A DNA stretch of 64,000 bases from Tigriopus japonicus (taxonomy: Eukaryota > Arthropoda > Copepoda > Harpacticoida > Harpacticidae), in the NCBI GenBank assembly GCA_010645155.1, contig JAAGOF010000319.1, positions 201,203-265,202 on the forward strand. Reading direction: 5' to 3'. Under the pieces are notes generated by a model. The model was not told the origin of the DNA. It did not search any database and saw only the letters and a list, made by a program, of their open reading frames with translations. Each line of letters starts with the position of its first letter. Position 1 is the stretch's first letter. Shown in pieces: positions 26,801 through 34,539 of the stretch. Made by a program: the position numbers and the translations under genes.

Positions 26801-29800
26801 GAAGGTTAGTGAATAAGCATGTAACGTTTTAATAATTTATCTTATTTCTAACGATTTCCAATCTTTTTAGGGACTTTGATGTTGCAGCGGTTTTGGTTGG
26901 CATCATATTGGTTTTCATCGTTTGTCATTCATTCAAGTTCTTCGTCAATTGCTATGAAGTGTACATGAGCTATTTCGGTGAGTAATTTTAGAATTAACAT
27001 TTTGATCAAATCGTTTTCGAAAGTTGTTTCCCAAAAAGGAAAGCAACTTTGCATCGTTTGTGCTAAACAATCTTTAGTCCTACAATATGACAAATCTTTA
27101 TACTTCATAAGAGCGAAATGGATTCGAGATATTTGTGACAAAAATATACATATTGGAACTTGGAAGGTACAAACGTGTCAATGCCAGAAATATCGTTAAA
27201 AGTACCTTGACATGGTGTGCAACAATTCAAATTTTCTTTTTTTTATAATAATCTTTATTGCGAGAAACATTTTCTCATGGATACATCAAATTAATACAGT
27301 TTTTCATGTCATGGTTATAAATAAGCGAGAATCCACTAGACATCGAAGAGAGAGGGGGAAGACCTGGGATCGAACCCAGGAACCTGAGCAAAAGTCGGTT
27401 GCGCGTTAACCAACTACACTACAACCATAGATAAATTAATTAAAGATATCTCAATTTTGACGGCGCTCAAAAGCACCTTCTGTAAGGGATTTCCTAGAGT
27501 TATTCTTGAAAGCGGTGCTTCATGATGAAGCTCATAGAGTGGGTTGCGTTATGTGTGTACCGCAAATATCCTTCATGAAGTTTGCGTCTCAGAGTCAATC
27601 CAGAAAATACAGCCTGAGTCATCTAGAGGTTACGTATCAAACTACAGTCGCCGTAGTCTGCCTGTTTAGCTAGTACTGAGTAGTCTGGGGCTTGGTCTGT
27701 GGCTACAACTATCTTCCCTTTCATGATCATAACCTATGTATGGTGTTTCTTGTTAATGGAATTGATGACAGATCTCCAAATTGCAATTGTGTCAATGTTT
27801 CGCTGATAATTTTTCAAAAATAAATAGGGTTTCGATAGTACCCTTCAGAACGTGACAAACCATATCGACAATGCTGTCAAACCAAGAATCACTCTTGAGT
27901 GTATTTTCTAACAAAGAGCGAATCTGAAGAAAAAATGTTCCAGATCTCAGTCGCGTAATTGAATCCTCTCCATTCGAGATCCTTCCAAACCTCCGTGGAA
28001 ACCATGGAACACGTTCAGTATTATTTTTAATCATCAAACATGCTCAAAGAAAACAAACACCCGTTTAAACATGGTGACAATGTCACTTTTTGCTTTTTGA
28101 TAAAAAAAAACCTGGCTGATAAAGTCAACAAGATCTCTTTCCATTAGTTGGCAAAAGGCAGAAATCTTTCTCTGGATTGATAGACGATTTTGTTCTTACC
28201 ACTTTAGGTTTTTCCAGGTTGCACAAAAAATTTTGACCGCCACCACTCCCTTTTTGTTGGGTCATTTATAAAGAGGGCTGTTCATTTTTGGAAATGCCAT
28301 TTATTTCACTTTTTTCGATTTTTTGCATTTTTTCATTTCTTTGCTTGATTGGCATTTTTTGCCGTTTTTATGGACATTTGCCGCATTTTCTGGCATTCTT
28401 TTACTTTTTTTAATGCACTAGCAAAAATTTGAAATACAAATACGTTATATTTGATATTTTTTGATAAAAAAACGAGAACTATTAATGTGTTATTGTCTTC
28501 ATCGCCCTTGATTTTGATTTATTCAACTAAAGATCAACGTTTATGACGTTTGAAATGCTTTAGCTAATTTTTCCTTACAAAACAGAGTTTTTTTACAAAA
28601 GGATCTGTGTATAATGCAAATCTAGTTTAGTCCAAATGTGCCTCAACAGTGTGCTCTTTTTGCATTGTCTTGCTTCATTTTTTAGCATTGTTGTTGCTTT
28701 TTTGGCGATTGTATTTGCAATATTTGTCCAGCCCTTTCTATTAGTTACCTACATAATAAGAGGAGGTTGTGTGACCATGATCGGTCAAGTGGGGAAGCTA
28801 ATTCTGGTTTCCTTAGAATCAAAATCTTAGAATTTACCTAGTTTTGGTTAAGTCTAGTGTTGTTATTTTTTTAAATACCTAAGATTCATGATGTCATCAC
28901 GTTGAAAGCTTCTCTAAAATATCACCTGACTGGTTTGTTAAGGGTCCTGTTTGAGCTCTAGTTCTTCATTAGTTCCAAAACGATCTGGTGAAAGCCATGG
29001 CTTGTTGGAAATTCGATGATAAGGAAAAGAGCTTGCACAAACGAGTATTAAGACAATTAGGATCAAAAGAGTCACGTTACAGATGTCCGATTCGCGTTCC
29101 TCGGAAACTTACACAATGGCGACTTTGTCCTTCGAAAAGCTCTCGAATAAACGTGACCTCTTCACCCATAGAAATGCCAATACAACCTGAGAGAAAAACC
29201 ACTACTTTAGATGAAATAGAGATTGATTCGTTAGTGTATCCGAAATTATGCACCATTGTATTTGTGGTCTTGCCACTGATTGACATAAATGGAATCCTAT
29301 ATTTAGCATATTACTGACATTTTCACCCAATGAAACTCAAGAACATACATATTGGACATGCATGTCATTTGATTCGTGTCTGAGCTCTAATCATCTAATC
29401 TGTGATCCCCGATTTTGGAGGGATCGTGAGGTTGCGTAAATAAAAGCTCGGATGTTAATAAGTGCTCTAAAGCATATGACTCGAGTATCCTTAAGTATAG
29501 TTTGAATAGTCATGCTCGAGTATATTCTCTAAGCATAATCTGCGATTAGAAGGCAGCTTATGTATTAAGATTAAACTCGAGAATGGATAAGTTTACATTA
29601 CTTAGGTATCCTCGAGCCATTACAATTCGTGTCTTTAACATCTGAGCTTTAATCTTGAGCACTTGAGATTCATGAGGTACATAAACAGATGCAAGGAACA
29701 TTTAATACTAAATCGCGAACATTTAACGTTTCACAGGTGATTCTTAAATGGTAAATTATCGCTGATTGAAGATTTCAAATCGCACCAAATAACCCACTGA

Positions 29801-32800
29801 ATAGCTCTAAGTAAAAATGTTGCAAAAAATATTTTGACTTTAATCTTAAAAAATATAAGTATATAGTATTTCTCAAAACTCAATCAAATCGTATAGTTTA
29901 AGATTATTTATCTTCGTCATTTTCTTCAACCCCAGTCTCAGTTAAGGTCGATTTTTTTTGTAAAATTCCAATGGATATATGCTCTTTCAAATATTGCTAT
30001 TTTTAGAAGGAAGATTTTTGTTGTAGATTGTTTGATCTAAAAGATTACTTTTCAAATATGCATAGACCTTCGACCGACTTCAAAGTTATGAAAATGTGTC
30101 ATATAAGATAGTATTTCCAAAAAAATCATTCAAAAATGAACATTTCAATTTAGTTTTAAGATGAAATGTACATCAATTTTATAATCCAGACAGAATCAAA
30201 GAAAACCTAAAAAATCATCATTTTTTGGGACGTTGAAATTATCAGCTTTACTTCATAACTTGACAATTGTTAATACCTCATAACCGGAGCATTCCTTGAC
30301 ATAATTTGATGCAATTTGTAAGTATGGCTTCAATACATACCGTTGGACCTTTTTAAAACCTATTGATGTGGTTTTGTAACATAAGTACATACATCTTAAC
30401 ACAATATCTTCCTTATGGTACTCTAATAAGGAAAAATATCCTTAGAAACCTTGGCATTTGAGCTAACATTTTCATAGAGCAAAGCTAATCCAGGTGCACG
30501 TAGAAAGGACCTTATAAGTCAAGGTACCAAATCTTTGGACCCTTGTATCATAAAATCAAATAAAAAAATACGAGACGGTAAAAGCAAATGTTGACGGTGT
30601 TTGTTTGTTAAGAAGTCAGTACATCACTGATAAAGGGTGTTCCATGAATGTTATTACCGCTCCTTACCACCTTTTGGCTGCCAGTGGGATATATTGGTAG
30701 ATGTTTGCATTGAAAGACGGTTCTACGCTAAGTATTGACTCCAAAGACTTAAATTTGGAGGTTAGCAGTCGACCGGAATCGAACCCCAGTCCTACGCTAA
30801 ACCTCACCCACGAAATGTTTACTTATTCATTCTATGTTCAAATTTAAAAAAAGAAGGAATTGAAATTAATTTGATCCCTTTACCACCTGTGCCAATCACG
30901 GTTCTGTGCTCAATTTTCCCAAAAAGTTTCCAAAATGCAAAACAAATTATTTTTTTGCATCAAATTCACAATCTTAATGATTACTCAAAGGCGGCGTTTT
31001 CGGAAACAATACCCTCTTTTGAGGTCAATTTTCACAAAGAGTTGAAATATTTTTGAAGGATTTTTTTCAAAAATCCATTCAGCCACTTTTCACAATCTTT
31101 TAGCACTAAAAAGTTGAGTACCAACAAGATTTTAAGATTTAAATATTTGTTGCACTTTTATTTTATAAGAAGAATTTTAGTGCAAAGTGCTTATTACTTG
31201 TTACAGCCCTTCATGTTCAATACTTTTTCGGCCGAACCTGTGAGTTCATGCCAAAGGTTCTTTTTTGTTCTATCGTCAGTATAGTCTAAAGTAGATACAC
31301 TAAGATAGATATTGGCATTCGTAGGCTAACACACGGTGCTGATGATTCACGCTAGTGATTGGTCAAGAGCATTCAGTTGAACATTCAGCTAATTCTAACG
31401 AAGTTCAACAACAAACCCCCCCCGTACTACTTCTTACTTCTTCTTTGTTGATTTTGTAGTGATCTGACCTGGTGCTGGGGTTGCAATTTTCTTAAGTGAA
31501 ATCATTTTCCCCACTGTCTACCAGCCTTCATAAACAGGTTTTTTTTTTCTTTAAGAAGCGACAAAAGGCAAGGCATCCCTGACTTTCGTGACTTCTGAGC
31601 AGGGTTGCAAATCAACCTCAAATTCGTGTTTGCTCATATACCAGAGCAAAGCACCCATTCTCTAAGAGGTAACCCTACCCTGCCGCAAGTTTTTTCACCC
31701 TGTGAAAAAACTTGTGCAAGCCGAAATTTCACATCACTGAGATTTTGTTGTCAATCACCCGATCATGTGAATTAATCGGCCCCTGTTTAAACTCCACACT
31801 AGTTGAAATTCACTTTTTGCATATCAGGTTAATACCTTAGACACATTTCCAGCAGACTTGAGGATTTTCAATAACCAAACTGCCCTATCAGATGAGCGAA
31901 ATAGTTTAGATGTGTTTCTTAGAAGAAAGGGTTCCTTTAATCATGAACTTCGGCTTCCCGCATGATGAATGACATCACAGACAGTCCGTGCCGGGTCGGG
32001 CAATCATAGATTTGAATGCCAATCTCTGCCTTCTAGTATTTCTAGTCTAAAGGATTTTTATGTGTGAAAGGGGCTGACGAAGTTTTTAGGCAATGTACGT
32101 TTCCAAGACAATTTATGAGATTCGTCCTAACCCGGAATTTGATGAAACAAAAAATCGTAATTGACCAATTACTCTGACGTGAGAAACCCTAATGTACGGT
32201 TAAAGGAACTTCCGAGCCCTTTGAACAACGAATCATAACCCTTCATGGGATTCATTACTTTTTTATGTAATGACCTCCACTATTCTTTGGAATTTGTCGG
32301 AAATTAACCTCAACTCTGATTAAATGCTAACCTTCTTGGAATTGACAACATCCAACCAATCCTTGGTAACATTGACTTTGAGTTAGAAAAAGAGAAGAAA
32401 CCAAATCTGGTCCTTGAAGTTCTTGAGTCCACGTCCACCGCTTTTGGCTGTAACTTGCAGAATTAGTGAATTGAGATTAGCAGTCAATAGACAAGTTGTC
32501 AATTGTCTCGCAGCGAATTCATGTGGTAAAGCGGTATATTTTTGGGACACCAGATGGCATAGTTTGAAGGTGGTCTCAATGTTGGTGACGTGTACATGAA
32601 TACGCTCATACGTTCCCAAAAGAAGTGCTTCACTTTGAACAAATGGCACTCGCCATGTAGGGAACAGAATCACGGCAAGGAGAAATCCTTGAAAAAATCC
32701 TTACGTAAAGGCCGATTTTTTTGTTCTCAATCGAAGTCTTCGTTTCAGGCATGGACGTGGACAGCGATTGGGGCGCCTGGATGGACGTGGTGTTGAGTTT

Positions 32801-32975
32801 CTCGCACCTCAGTGTCACCGTCAACTCGTCGCTCAATTTCGTGATCTATTGCTACAAGGACGAGAAGTTCCGTCAGAATCTCATCCGAATGTGCGTCTTC
32901 AATGGCGGGTGTTGTCGGAAGCATGGATTTTCTCCTGTAGCCAACTCCAGTCTCAAGCATGTTACACAAGTGTGA
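11761..32975 (+). CDS. FMRFamide-receptor-like class A GPCR, seven exons
   Basis: Seven exons (11761-11899, 18589-18804, 24414-24586, 25456-25560, 26671-26804, 26871-26977, 32749-32975) all have GT-AG borders and join in frame to 1101 nt, or 366 residues plus stop. The predicted product is a plasma-membrane neuropeptide receptor of the arthropod FMRFamide-receptor type. Visible marks are two N-terminal sequons (N4, N14), the TM1 GN (47-48), the TM2 Asp (77), ERY-SVCHP after TM3 (130-138), a TM5 Pro (225), and NSSLNFVIY in TM7 (317-325), followed by a Cys-containing tail. Oddities: TM6 has FIVCHS where most class A receptors have a CWxP-like motif. TM7 has NFVIY instead of NPxxY. No Cys is visible just ahead of TM3. 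The start is the first ATG of exon 1, just before the extracellular N-terminus. The ligand cannot be read from sequence. Myosuppressin or another RFamide-type receptor is an alternative name. Confidence 0.88.
12163..12458. mobile_element. Inverted-repeat MITE, family ACAGAAATGYCACTCC
   Basis: About 32-bp imperfect terminal repeats: CTACAGTTCTACATACACAG at the left, and the complement of CTGTCTATATAGAACTGTAG at the right. ATAAAA occurs on both flanks (12157-12162, 12459-12464). Body matches 49968-50253 (CAACAAGCTTGCACTGTGTG against CACCAAGCCTGCACTCTATG). Confidence 0.7.
12618..12858. mobile_element. Left-truncated copy of the TAGTGATGGGCCGAAAG MITE
   Basis: ATGGAGTTTGACAATAAAAT, GGTCCAAAAACTTCCTGAAA and the right end CCCTTTCGGTCCATCACTA match the right two-thirds of 8215-8532. 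The left inverted repeat is missing. GPCR intron 1. Confidence 0.72.
13193..13286. repeat. 24-bp minisatellite, about four copies
   Basis: The unit GAAGTAATGAAAATGAACCC plus AATA is repeated head to tail with a few changes in the first and last copy. Confidence 0.85.
13553..13925. repeat. Inverted-repeat element
   Basis: ATAGAGGTTGTGAAGAATTG with GGCCAGCCAGCACTGTC (left arm, 13556-13680) recurs as reverse complement in the right arm (13805-13921), flanking about 120 bases. No certain target duplication. Confidence 0.65.
14537..14870. mobile_element. TTAA-flanked MITE (piggyBac-like), copy 1
   Basis: TTAA at both ends (14537-14540, 14867-14870), then inverted repeats through ACAAAATTTCAGCTGATTCC, ACAAAATAAGCGCCTCTTGC and GGTC, totalling about 60-100 bases. 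TTAA target use is typical of piggyBac. No transposase. A 61-codon minus ORF inside is shared with copy 2 as repeat sequence only. Confidence 0.78.
15255..16365. mobile_element. MULE-like element with ~240-bp terminal inverted repeats
   Basis: Left arm (15255 to about 15497, starting AGAGCTCTATATTAGAAAG) and right arm (about 16128-16365) are long, close reverse complements. A perfect 10-bp target duplication AGTTTTGGTT flanks it (15245-15254, 16366-16375). Long arms and 9-11-bp duplications are typical of Mutator-like elements. The 630-bp interior has a CTCTCT/CTTTCT tract and no transposase. ORFs there are unrecognised. Confidence 0.82.
16376..17168. other. GPCR intron 1, leading to the zinc-finger ORF
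   Basis: A TATTATTATAC tract (16588-16620) and a GACGAATAAA/GACGAAAAAG-rich patch (16805-16940). No promoter motif is evident for the zinc-finger ORF. Confidence 0.4.
17169..17660 (+). CDS. C2H2 zinc-finger protein, single exon
   Basis: A 163-residue ORF with three C2H2 fingers: C8-C11-H24-H30, C109-C112-H126-H131 and C141-C144-H157-H162. A hydrophilic linker (about 31-106, Asn/Pro/Lys-rich) separates finger 1 from the closely spaced fingers 2 and 3. The family usually acts as nuclear DNA- or RNA-binding factors; no target can be inferred. The chosen start is the first in-frame ATG. The frame is open further upstream to a TAA at 17097, and a CAG at 17135-17137 could be a splice acceptor, so a 5' exon is possible. 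It sits inside GPCR intron 1 on the same strand with no visible intron of its own. It could be a nested gene, a retrocopy, or the last exon of a longer gene. Confidence 0.72.
   Translation: MLSAFYKCPCCSFNVSAKEILEDHMNILEHWPPLRRSQRGKGTLLNPLEETKAPEINSKDSVRYTELCEQTKNLNIVASGQMNPPEDLNLNNNQPRPYVIKTKVKKLSCKVCGQFSTRNRQEMVDHVDQIHLKRNEKNKKCPYCPEMFARVSERTLHKTQAHP
17661..18588. other. GPCR intron 1, last part
   Basis: No canonical AATAAA close behind the zinc-finger stop; no gene or repeat recognised. Confidence 0.5.
18589..18804 (+). CDS. GPCR exon 2 (TM1 end, TM2, start of TM3)
   Basis: Residues 47-118, after a TTTTGCAG acceptor. It carries the TM1 GN motif and TM2 (ISLISFDIG, with the conserved Asp at 77). 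The first extracellular loop follows, then the start of TM3 (PIVLPFAQISLT). It ends in phase 1 at GTAAAA. Confidence 0.87.
18805..20551. other. GPCR intron 2, first part
   Basis: A short imperfect duplication of AAATGAAAGTAG (19165-19240). ORFs at 19236-20086 have no recognisable domain. Confidence 0.4.
19870..19891. repeat. Poly-T/poly-G junction
   Basis: Eleven T followed by eleven G, prone to sequencing error and able to shift any frame across it. GPCR intron 2. Confidence 0.9.
20552..20907. mobile_element. TTAA-flanked MITE (piggyBac-like), copy 2
   Basis: TTAA at 20552-20555 and 20904-20907. Inverted ends TTGAACAAAATTTCAGCTGA on the left and GAACAAAATTTCAGCTG on the complement of the right. 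The interior aligns with 14537-14870 over its length. GPCR intron 2. Confidence 0.8.
20992..21183. mobile_element. Small MITE with TAGTGATG ends
   Basis: TAGTGATGGGTTTCGAG on the left and GGCATCACTA on the right. The interior (ACTCGAACTAGTTCGATTTC, GGTTGTATTGAACTTTTTG) matches 40775-40961 in reverse. No matching 8-bp flanks, so the ends may be eroded. Confidence 0.6.
21366..21440 (+). mobile_element. SINE head fragment (tRNA-Leu/Ser-like)
   Basis: Matches the head of the 42738 family (GGCCACGCGTACTAGCGCG, then TTCGAATCCTGTTGG) but stops right after the B box, where an AATTAC-rich repeat begins. Confidence 0.7.
21441..21900. repeat. AATTAC/GTAATT-rich repeat
   Basis: Dense GTAATT and AATTAC motifs at both ends (about 21455-21590 and 21735-21895) flank a middle without them, an arrangement resembling a transposon with motif-rich subterminal regions. 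No clear target duplication was found. Confidence 0.4.
21920..22103. mobile_element. Fragment of the GGACGGGC MITE family
   Basis: GATGACAAGAAAGTATCTGA, then AGCTTTTTGTTTCAG, followed by T-rich sequence, matches the right half of the element at 33534-34021. Both termini are missing or degraded. Confidence 0.6.
22104..23824. other. GPCR intron 2, central part
   Basis: No supported gene. GAGTGACATTTCTTGTCTGAC at 23747-23767 resembles one end of the 12163 MITE family and may be a fragment. Confidence 0.4.
23825..24285 (-). repeat. Dispersed repeat, copy in GPCR intron 2
   Basis: Blocks AGAGAGGCCATTCTTGTCAT, TTTGTCTGCCTTGTTT and AAGTCGCTGATGATAAACGG recur, in reverse complement, at 47695-48425. 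The 138-codon minus ORF here is unrecognised. Confidence 0.55.
24414..24586 (+). CDS. GPCR exon 3 (TM3 with ERY, TM4)
   Basis: Residues 119-176. TM3 continues as GSIYCTLAVAIERY and is followed by MSVCHP, the DRY-type motif that couples to G protein. TM4 is SIIGLIFFSVAINICRFLEF. The Arg-Phe-Leu-Glu ending is typical of FMRFamide-receptor relatives. The GTAAGT donor is in phase 0. Confidence 0.9.
25456..25560 (+). CDS. GPCR exon 4 (second extracellular loop)
   Basis: Thirty-five codons, residues 177-211, phase 0 at both ends. The acceptor is AACAG and the donor GTACGA. It encodes a hydrophilic loop with sequons at N182 and N192, leading into TM5. Being short and soluble, it is the least recognisable exon on its own. 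Phase and order support it. Confidence 0.78.
25780..26029. repeat. Diverged relative of the CAGGGGTCGGCAACC MITE
   Basis: AAGTCCAAATTCATGGACCC, GAGAACCACATG, a TGTGGGTCC block and AGTGGGCTCAG follow the same order as the interior of 51596-51826. Both hAT ends are lost. A palindrome GTACTGTACTGTACAGTAC lies inside at about 25873-25891. Confidence 0.5.
26030..26092 (-). pseudogene. tRNA-Pro-like relic
   Basis: Read on minus, this ends in GACTGAGCCC and keeps CGCTTCGGATG around a CGG anticodon, matching the tRNA-Pro at 34468-34539 along its length. It has many substitutions (for example the T arm reads GGATTCAATGCC) and no 5' acceptor half. The 5' end abuts the palindromic element at 26089. It is either a decayed tRNA gene or a SINE head. 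Confidence 0.55.
26089..26532. mobile_element. Palindromic (foldback) element, copy 2
   Basis: Left arm TTTCTGGAGTGGAAGACTAA and the right arm, read in reverse complement, TTTCTCTGGACTGGGAGGCT pair through most of the element. The centre is TGGTAAATCAATTACCAG. It lies in GPCR intron 4, between exons 4 and 5. Confidence 0.8.
26671..26804 (+). CDS. GPCR exon 5 (TM5, third intracellular loop)
   Basis: Residues 212-255 plus two bases. TM5 reads MLLIGGIIPLVVLTFLNTRIY with the TM5 Pro at 225. The basic loop RTRTQRLLTMSSKQRR follows. The acceptor is CCACAG and the donor GTTAGT in phase 2. Confidence 0.88.
26871..26977 (+). CDS. GPCR exon 6 (TM6)
   Basis: Residues 256-291 plus one base. It lies only 66 bases after exon 5. 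TM6 reads AAVLVGIILVFIVCHSFKF, then FVNCYEVYMSYFG. It lacks the TM6 proline usual in class A. The donor is GTGAGT. Confidence 0.86.
27237..27430 (-). mobile_element. tRNA-derived SINE
   Basis: On minus: GGTTGTAGTGTAGTTGGTTA (A box region), then CCTGGGTTCGATCCCAGG (B box). The acceptor ends do not pair, so it is not a tRNA gene. The body runs into AATAAAGATTATTATAAAA and A/T-rich sequence at 27237. It lies in GPCR intron 6. Confidence 0.65.
28988..29317 (+). CDS. Unrecognised 109-codon ORF in GPCR intron 6
   Basis: A continuous reading frame (first ATG at about 28997) with a basic, Arg/Lys-rich middle and a hydrophobic end (CTIVFVVLPLIDINGILYLA). An open frame also exists on the opposite strand at 29077-29286. 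No similarity is recognised, so which strand, if either, is coding is unknown. Confidence 0.15.
   Translation: MKAMACWKFDDKEKSLHKRVLRQLGSKESRYRCPIRVPRKLTQWRLCPSKSSRINVTSSPIEMPIQPERKTTTLDEIEIDSLVYPKLCTIVFVVLPLIDINGILYLAYY
30602..30815 (-). mobile_element. SINE copy of the CAAA-tailed family
   Basis: On minus: GGGTGAGG, B box GGGGTTCGATTCCGG, one copy of the GGAGTCAATACTTAGCGT block, GGAGCGGTAAT, TATCAGTGATGTACTGAC and a CAAACAAACA tail. It lacks the second tRNA-like unit of the 6162 copy, showing the simple form of the family. Possible degenerate target duplication AAATGTTGAC/AAATGTTTAC. Confidence 0.7.
31292..32044. mobile_element. hAT-like element, family TAGATACACTA, copy 1
   Basis: 753 bp flanked by the 8-bp duplication GTCTAAAG (31284-31291, 32045-32052). 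Short imperfect inverted ends TAGATACACTA and (complement of the right end) TAGAAATACTA. Nearly identical to 54687-55403. No transposase. GPCR intron 6. Confidence 0.85.
32383..32673 (-). CDS. Unrecognised ORF antisense to GPCR intron 6
   Basis: About 96 codons open on minus just upstream of GPCR exon 7 (for example LGTYERIHVHVTNIETTFKL, then PHEFAARQLTTCLLTANLNS). It is GC-richer than its surroundings and reads like coding sequence, with a hydrophobic start. No clear splice sites or start context are visible and I do not recognise it. It could be an exon of a nested gene, a gene relic, or chance. Confidence 0.22.
   Translation of the reverse strand: MILFPTWRVPFVQSEALLLGTYERIHVHVTNIETTFKLCHLVSQKYTALPHEFAARQLTTCLLTANLNSLILQVTAKSGGRGLKNFKDQIWFLLFF
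32749..32975 (+). CDS. GPCR exon 7 (TM7, helix 8, C-terminus, stop)
   Basis: Residues 292-366 and TGA, after a 5.8-kb intron with a GTTTCAG acceptor. TM7 contains SVTVNSSLNFVIY, followed by helix-8-like CYKDEKFRQNLIRMC and a Cys-containing tail. This exon is clearly GC-richer than the surrounding intron. Confidence 0.9.
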
Positions 32976-33376
32976 AAATGAAAATCCCCCCACCAAAACC
33001 GTATCATTCGTACAAGACCCTCCCACCATCTGAGTGATCCTTAGATCCGTTGATTTCTGTGTTCAAACAAAACAACACAATACCCATATGTTTAATTCGC
33101 TGGTACAGGATGTGTCTCAAGAAATGTCTCAATCTGAGGTCAGCAAGGCATCATTTCGTGAGTACCAGTTTGACAGATCTGAAATCTATGCCCCATTTGT
33201 GTTCTTTCATTGTGCGATGGAGTGTGAGAATGTCAAGATTGTGAGCCTTTTTAGATTTATGTTGATTGATGGTTTCTTTTCAGGCAGAGGCAAGAGATTC
33301 TAGTCTTTCAAATGGAGAAGAGGTCGTCTCGATTGGTTTAAATGTTACTTCGCTATTGTTGCCAAATTTGAGATGG

Positions 33377-33382
33377 AATAAA
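33377..33382 (+). promoter_or_regulatory. Polyadenylation signal of the GPCR gene
   Basis: AATAAA about 400 bases after the GPCR stop codon, followed by a TG/T-rich stretch. It is the first canonical hexamer after the stop that I can see, so a short 3' UTR ending near 33400 is likely. Confidence 0.5.
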
Positions 33383-33533
33383 TTCATACCACATGTTCAA
33401 AACTGATTTCGTTGGTCCACCTTTATATTGGCGTCACTTTTTCCTTTCATTTTAAGAAGTCTATTTCAGTTTTTAGCGTCATGCATCTACAAAAAAGAGA
33501 GAAGCCATGCACTGTAGTGTGATAACTGATAAC

Positions 33534-34021
33534 TAGGGACGGGCAAAAAGTGTAAAAAGATTTTTGGTAACATAAACACATTTATTTACCTTTTTGCACT
33601 TTTCACCTTTATTTGCACGATTTTTTTACGAATTCGGCCTAAAATGAACAAATTGTTGAGAGTTTGCTATTTCTCCTTTGAAAATGTTTACTTTTGGAAG
33701 ATTTTTTTCCAAATTTGAAAACTAAATCTTATTTTAGTGCTCCCAGGTTAGGCTAGCATAGTATTGATTACTACTACTTCAATATCTAAATTTTGCTCTT
33801 CAAGATTGAAAAATAACAGGGAGATGACAAGAAAGTATCTGAAGCTTTTTGTTTCAGAGATTTCAGTTTTTGACGAAGTTTTAAAATTTTATTTGCTCTT
33901 TTTTGGTTTTTATTTGCACTTTCGACCTTTTCTGCATTTTATTTTACGATTTTGGGCCGATTTTTGTGCAACTTTTGGTAACTAAAAGCTTCTTTTGATT
34001 TGCACTTTTTGCCCGTCTCTA
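33534..34021. mobile_element. hAT-like MITE, family GGACGGGCAAAAAGTG
   Basis: TAGGGACGGGCAAAAAGTG at the left and CACTTTTTGCCCGTCTCTA at the right, with 8-bp target duplications CTGATAAC at 33526-33533 and 34022-34029 (T at position 2 and A at position 7, as usual for hAT). AT-rich interior without transposase. It lies just downstream of the GPCR 3' end. Confidence 0.88.
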
Positions 34022-34467
34022 CTGATAACATTTTGATGGCTTTTGTATTTGGGTTATCAATGTCCCTGTTAGCGGTCTCGTCAAGTATGTGGTATATCAA
34101 AAGAGGCAATAGGCCATGTTATCGCAAATAAGAATTATTTTAGAGTACACCAAAATCATGTCAACTTAACGGGCTTCAAGTATATACACGTGACTGCTGC
34201 AATCTTTGAAATGCAGCTGCTGGGGCGAGTTTATACTCAATGAACTTTATTCTGACTTGATTTTGGTTGGTATAATCTAAAATAAATCTTATCTTCGCTG
34301 ACATGCGGCCTATTGTAATAATAGATAACATCTTGCGGGAAAACACTCACCATTTTTGATAGCACACAAAGCATTTGATTTGTGGAAATCTGTTTTAGTA
34401 TTTTAGCGTCATGAATCTGCATAAAAAAAGAGAGGGTCCATCCCACAAAAACACCGTTTTCAATGCT

Positions 34468-34539
34468 GGGCTCAGCCGGGATTTGAACCCGGGACCTCGC
34501 GCACCCGAAGCGCGAATCATTCCCCTAGACCACTGAGCC
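34468..34539 (-). tRNA. tRNA-Pro (CGG)
   Basis: A 72-nt cloverleaf on the minus strand. The acceptor GGCTCAG pairs perfectly with CTGAGCC. The D arm is GGTCTAGGGG (A box), and the anticodon stem GCGCG/CGCGC-like encloses CTTCGGGT with anticodon CGG. The T arm GGTTCAAATCC is a good B box, and the discriminator is C. A run of five T lies about 20 bases 3' of the gene as a Pol III terminator. It carries no intron and no encoded CCA. It closely matches metazoan tRNA-Pro. It sits between an hAT-like element and carotenoid oxygenase A. Confidence 0.9.

Larger units (their letters stand above)
28040..31283. other. GPCR intron 6, repeat-poor part
   Basis: Apart from the SINE at 30602-30815 and the weak ORF at 28988, only T-rich GCATTTTTTGC-type low-complexity sequence (28290-28410) is seen. 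Confidence 0.4.

Noticed and set aside
27360..27430. Possible tRNA gene on minus
   Set aside because: It has A- and B-box-like motifs, but the acceptor ends do not pair and a SINE body with an A-rich end follows.
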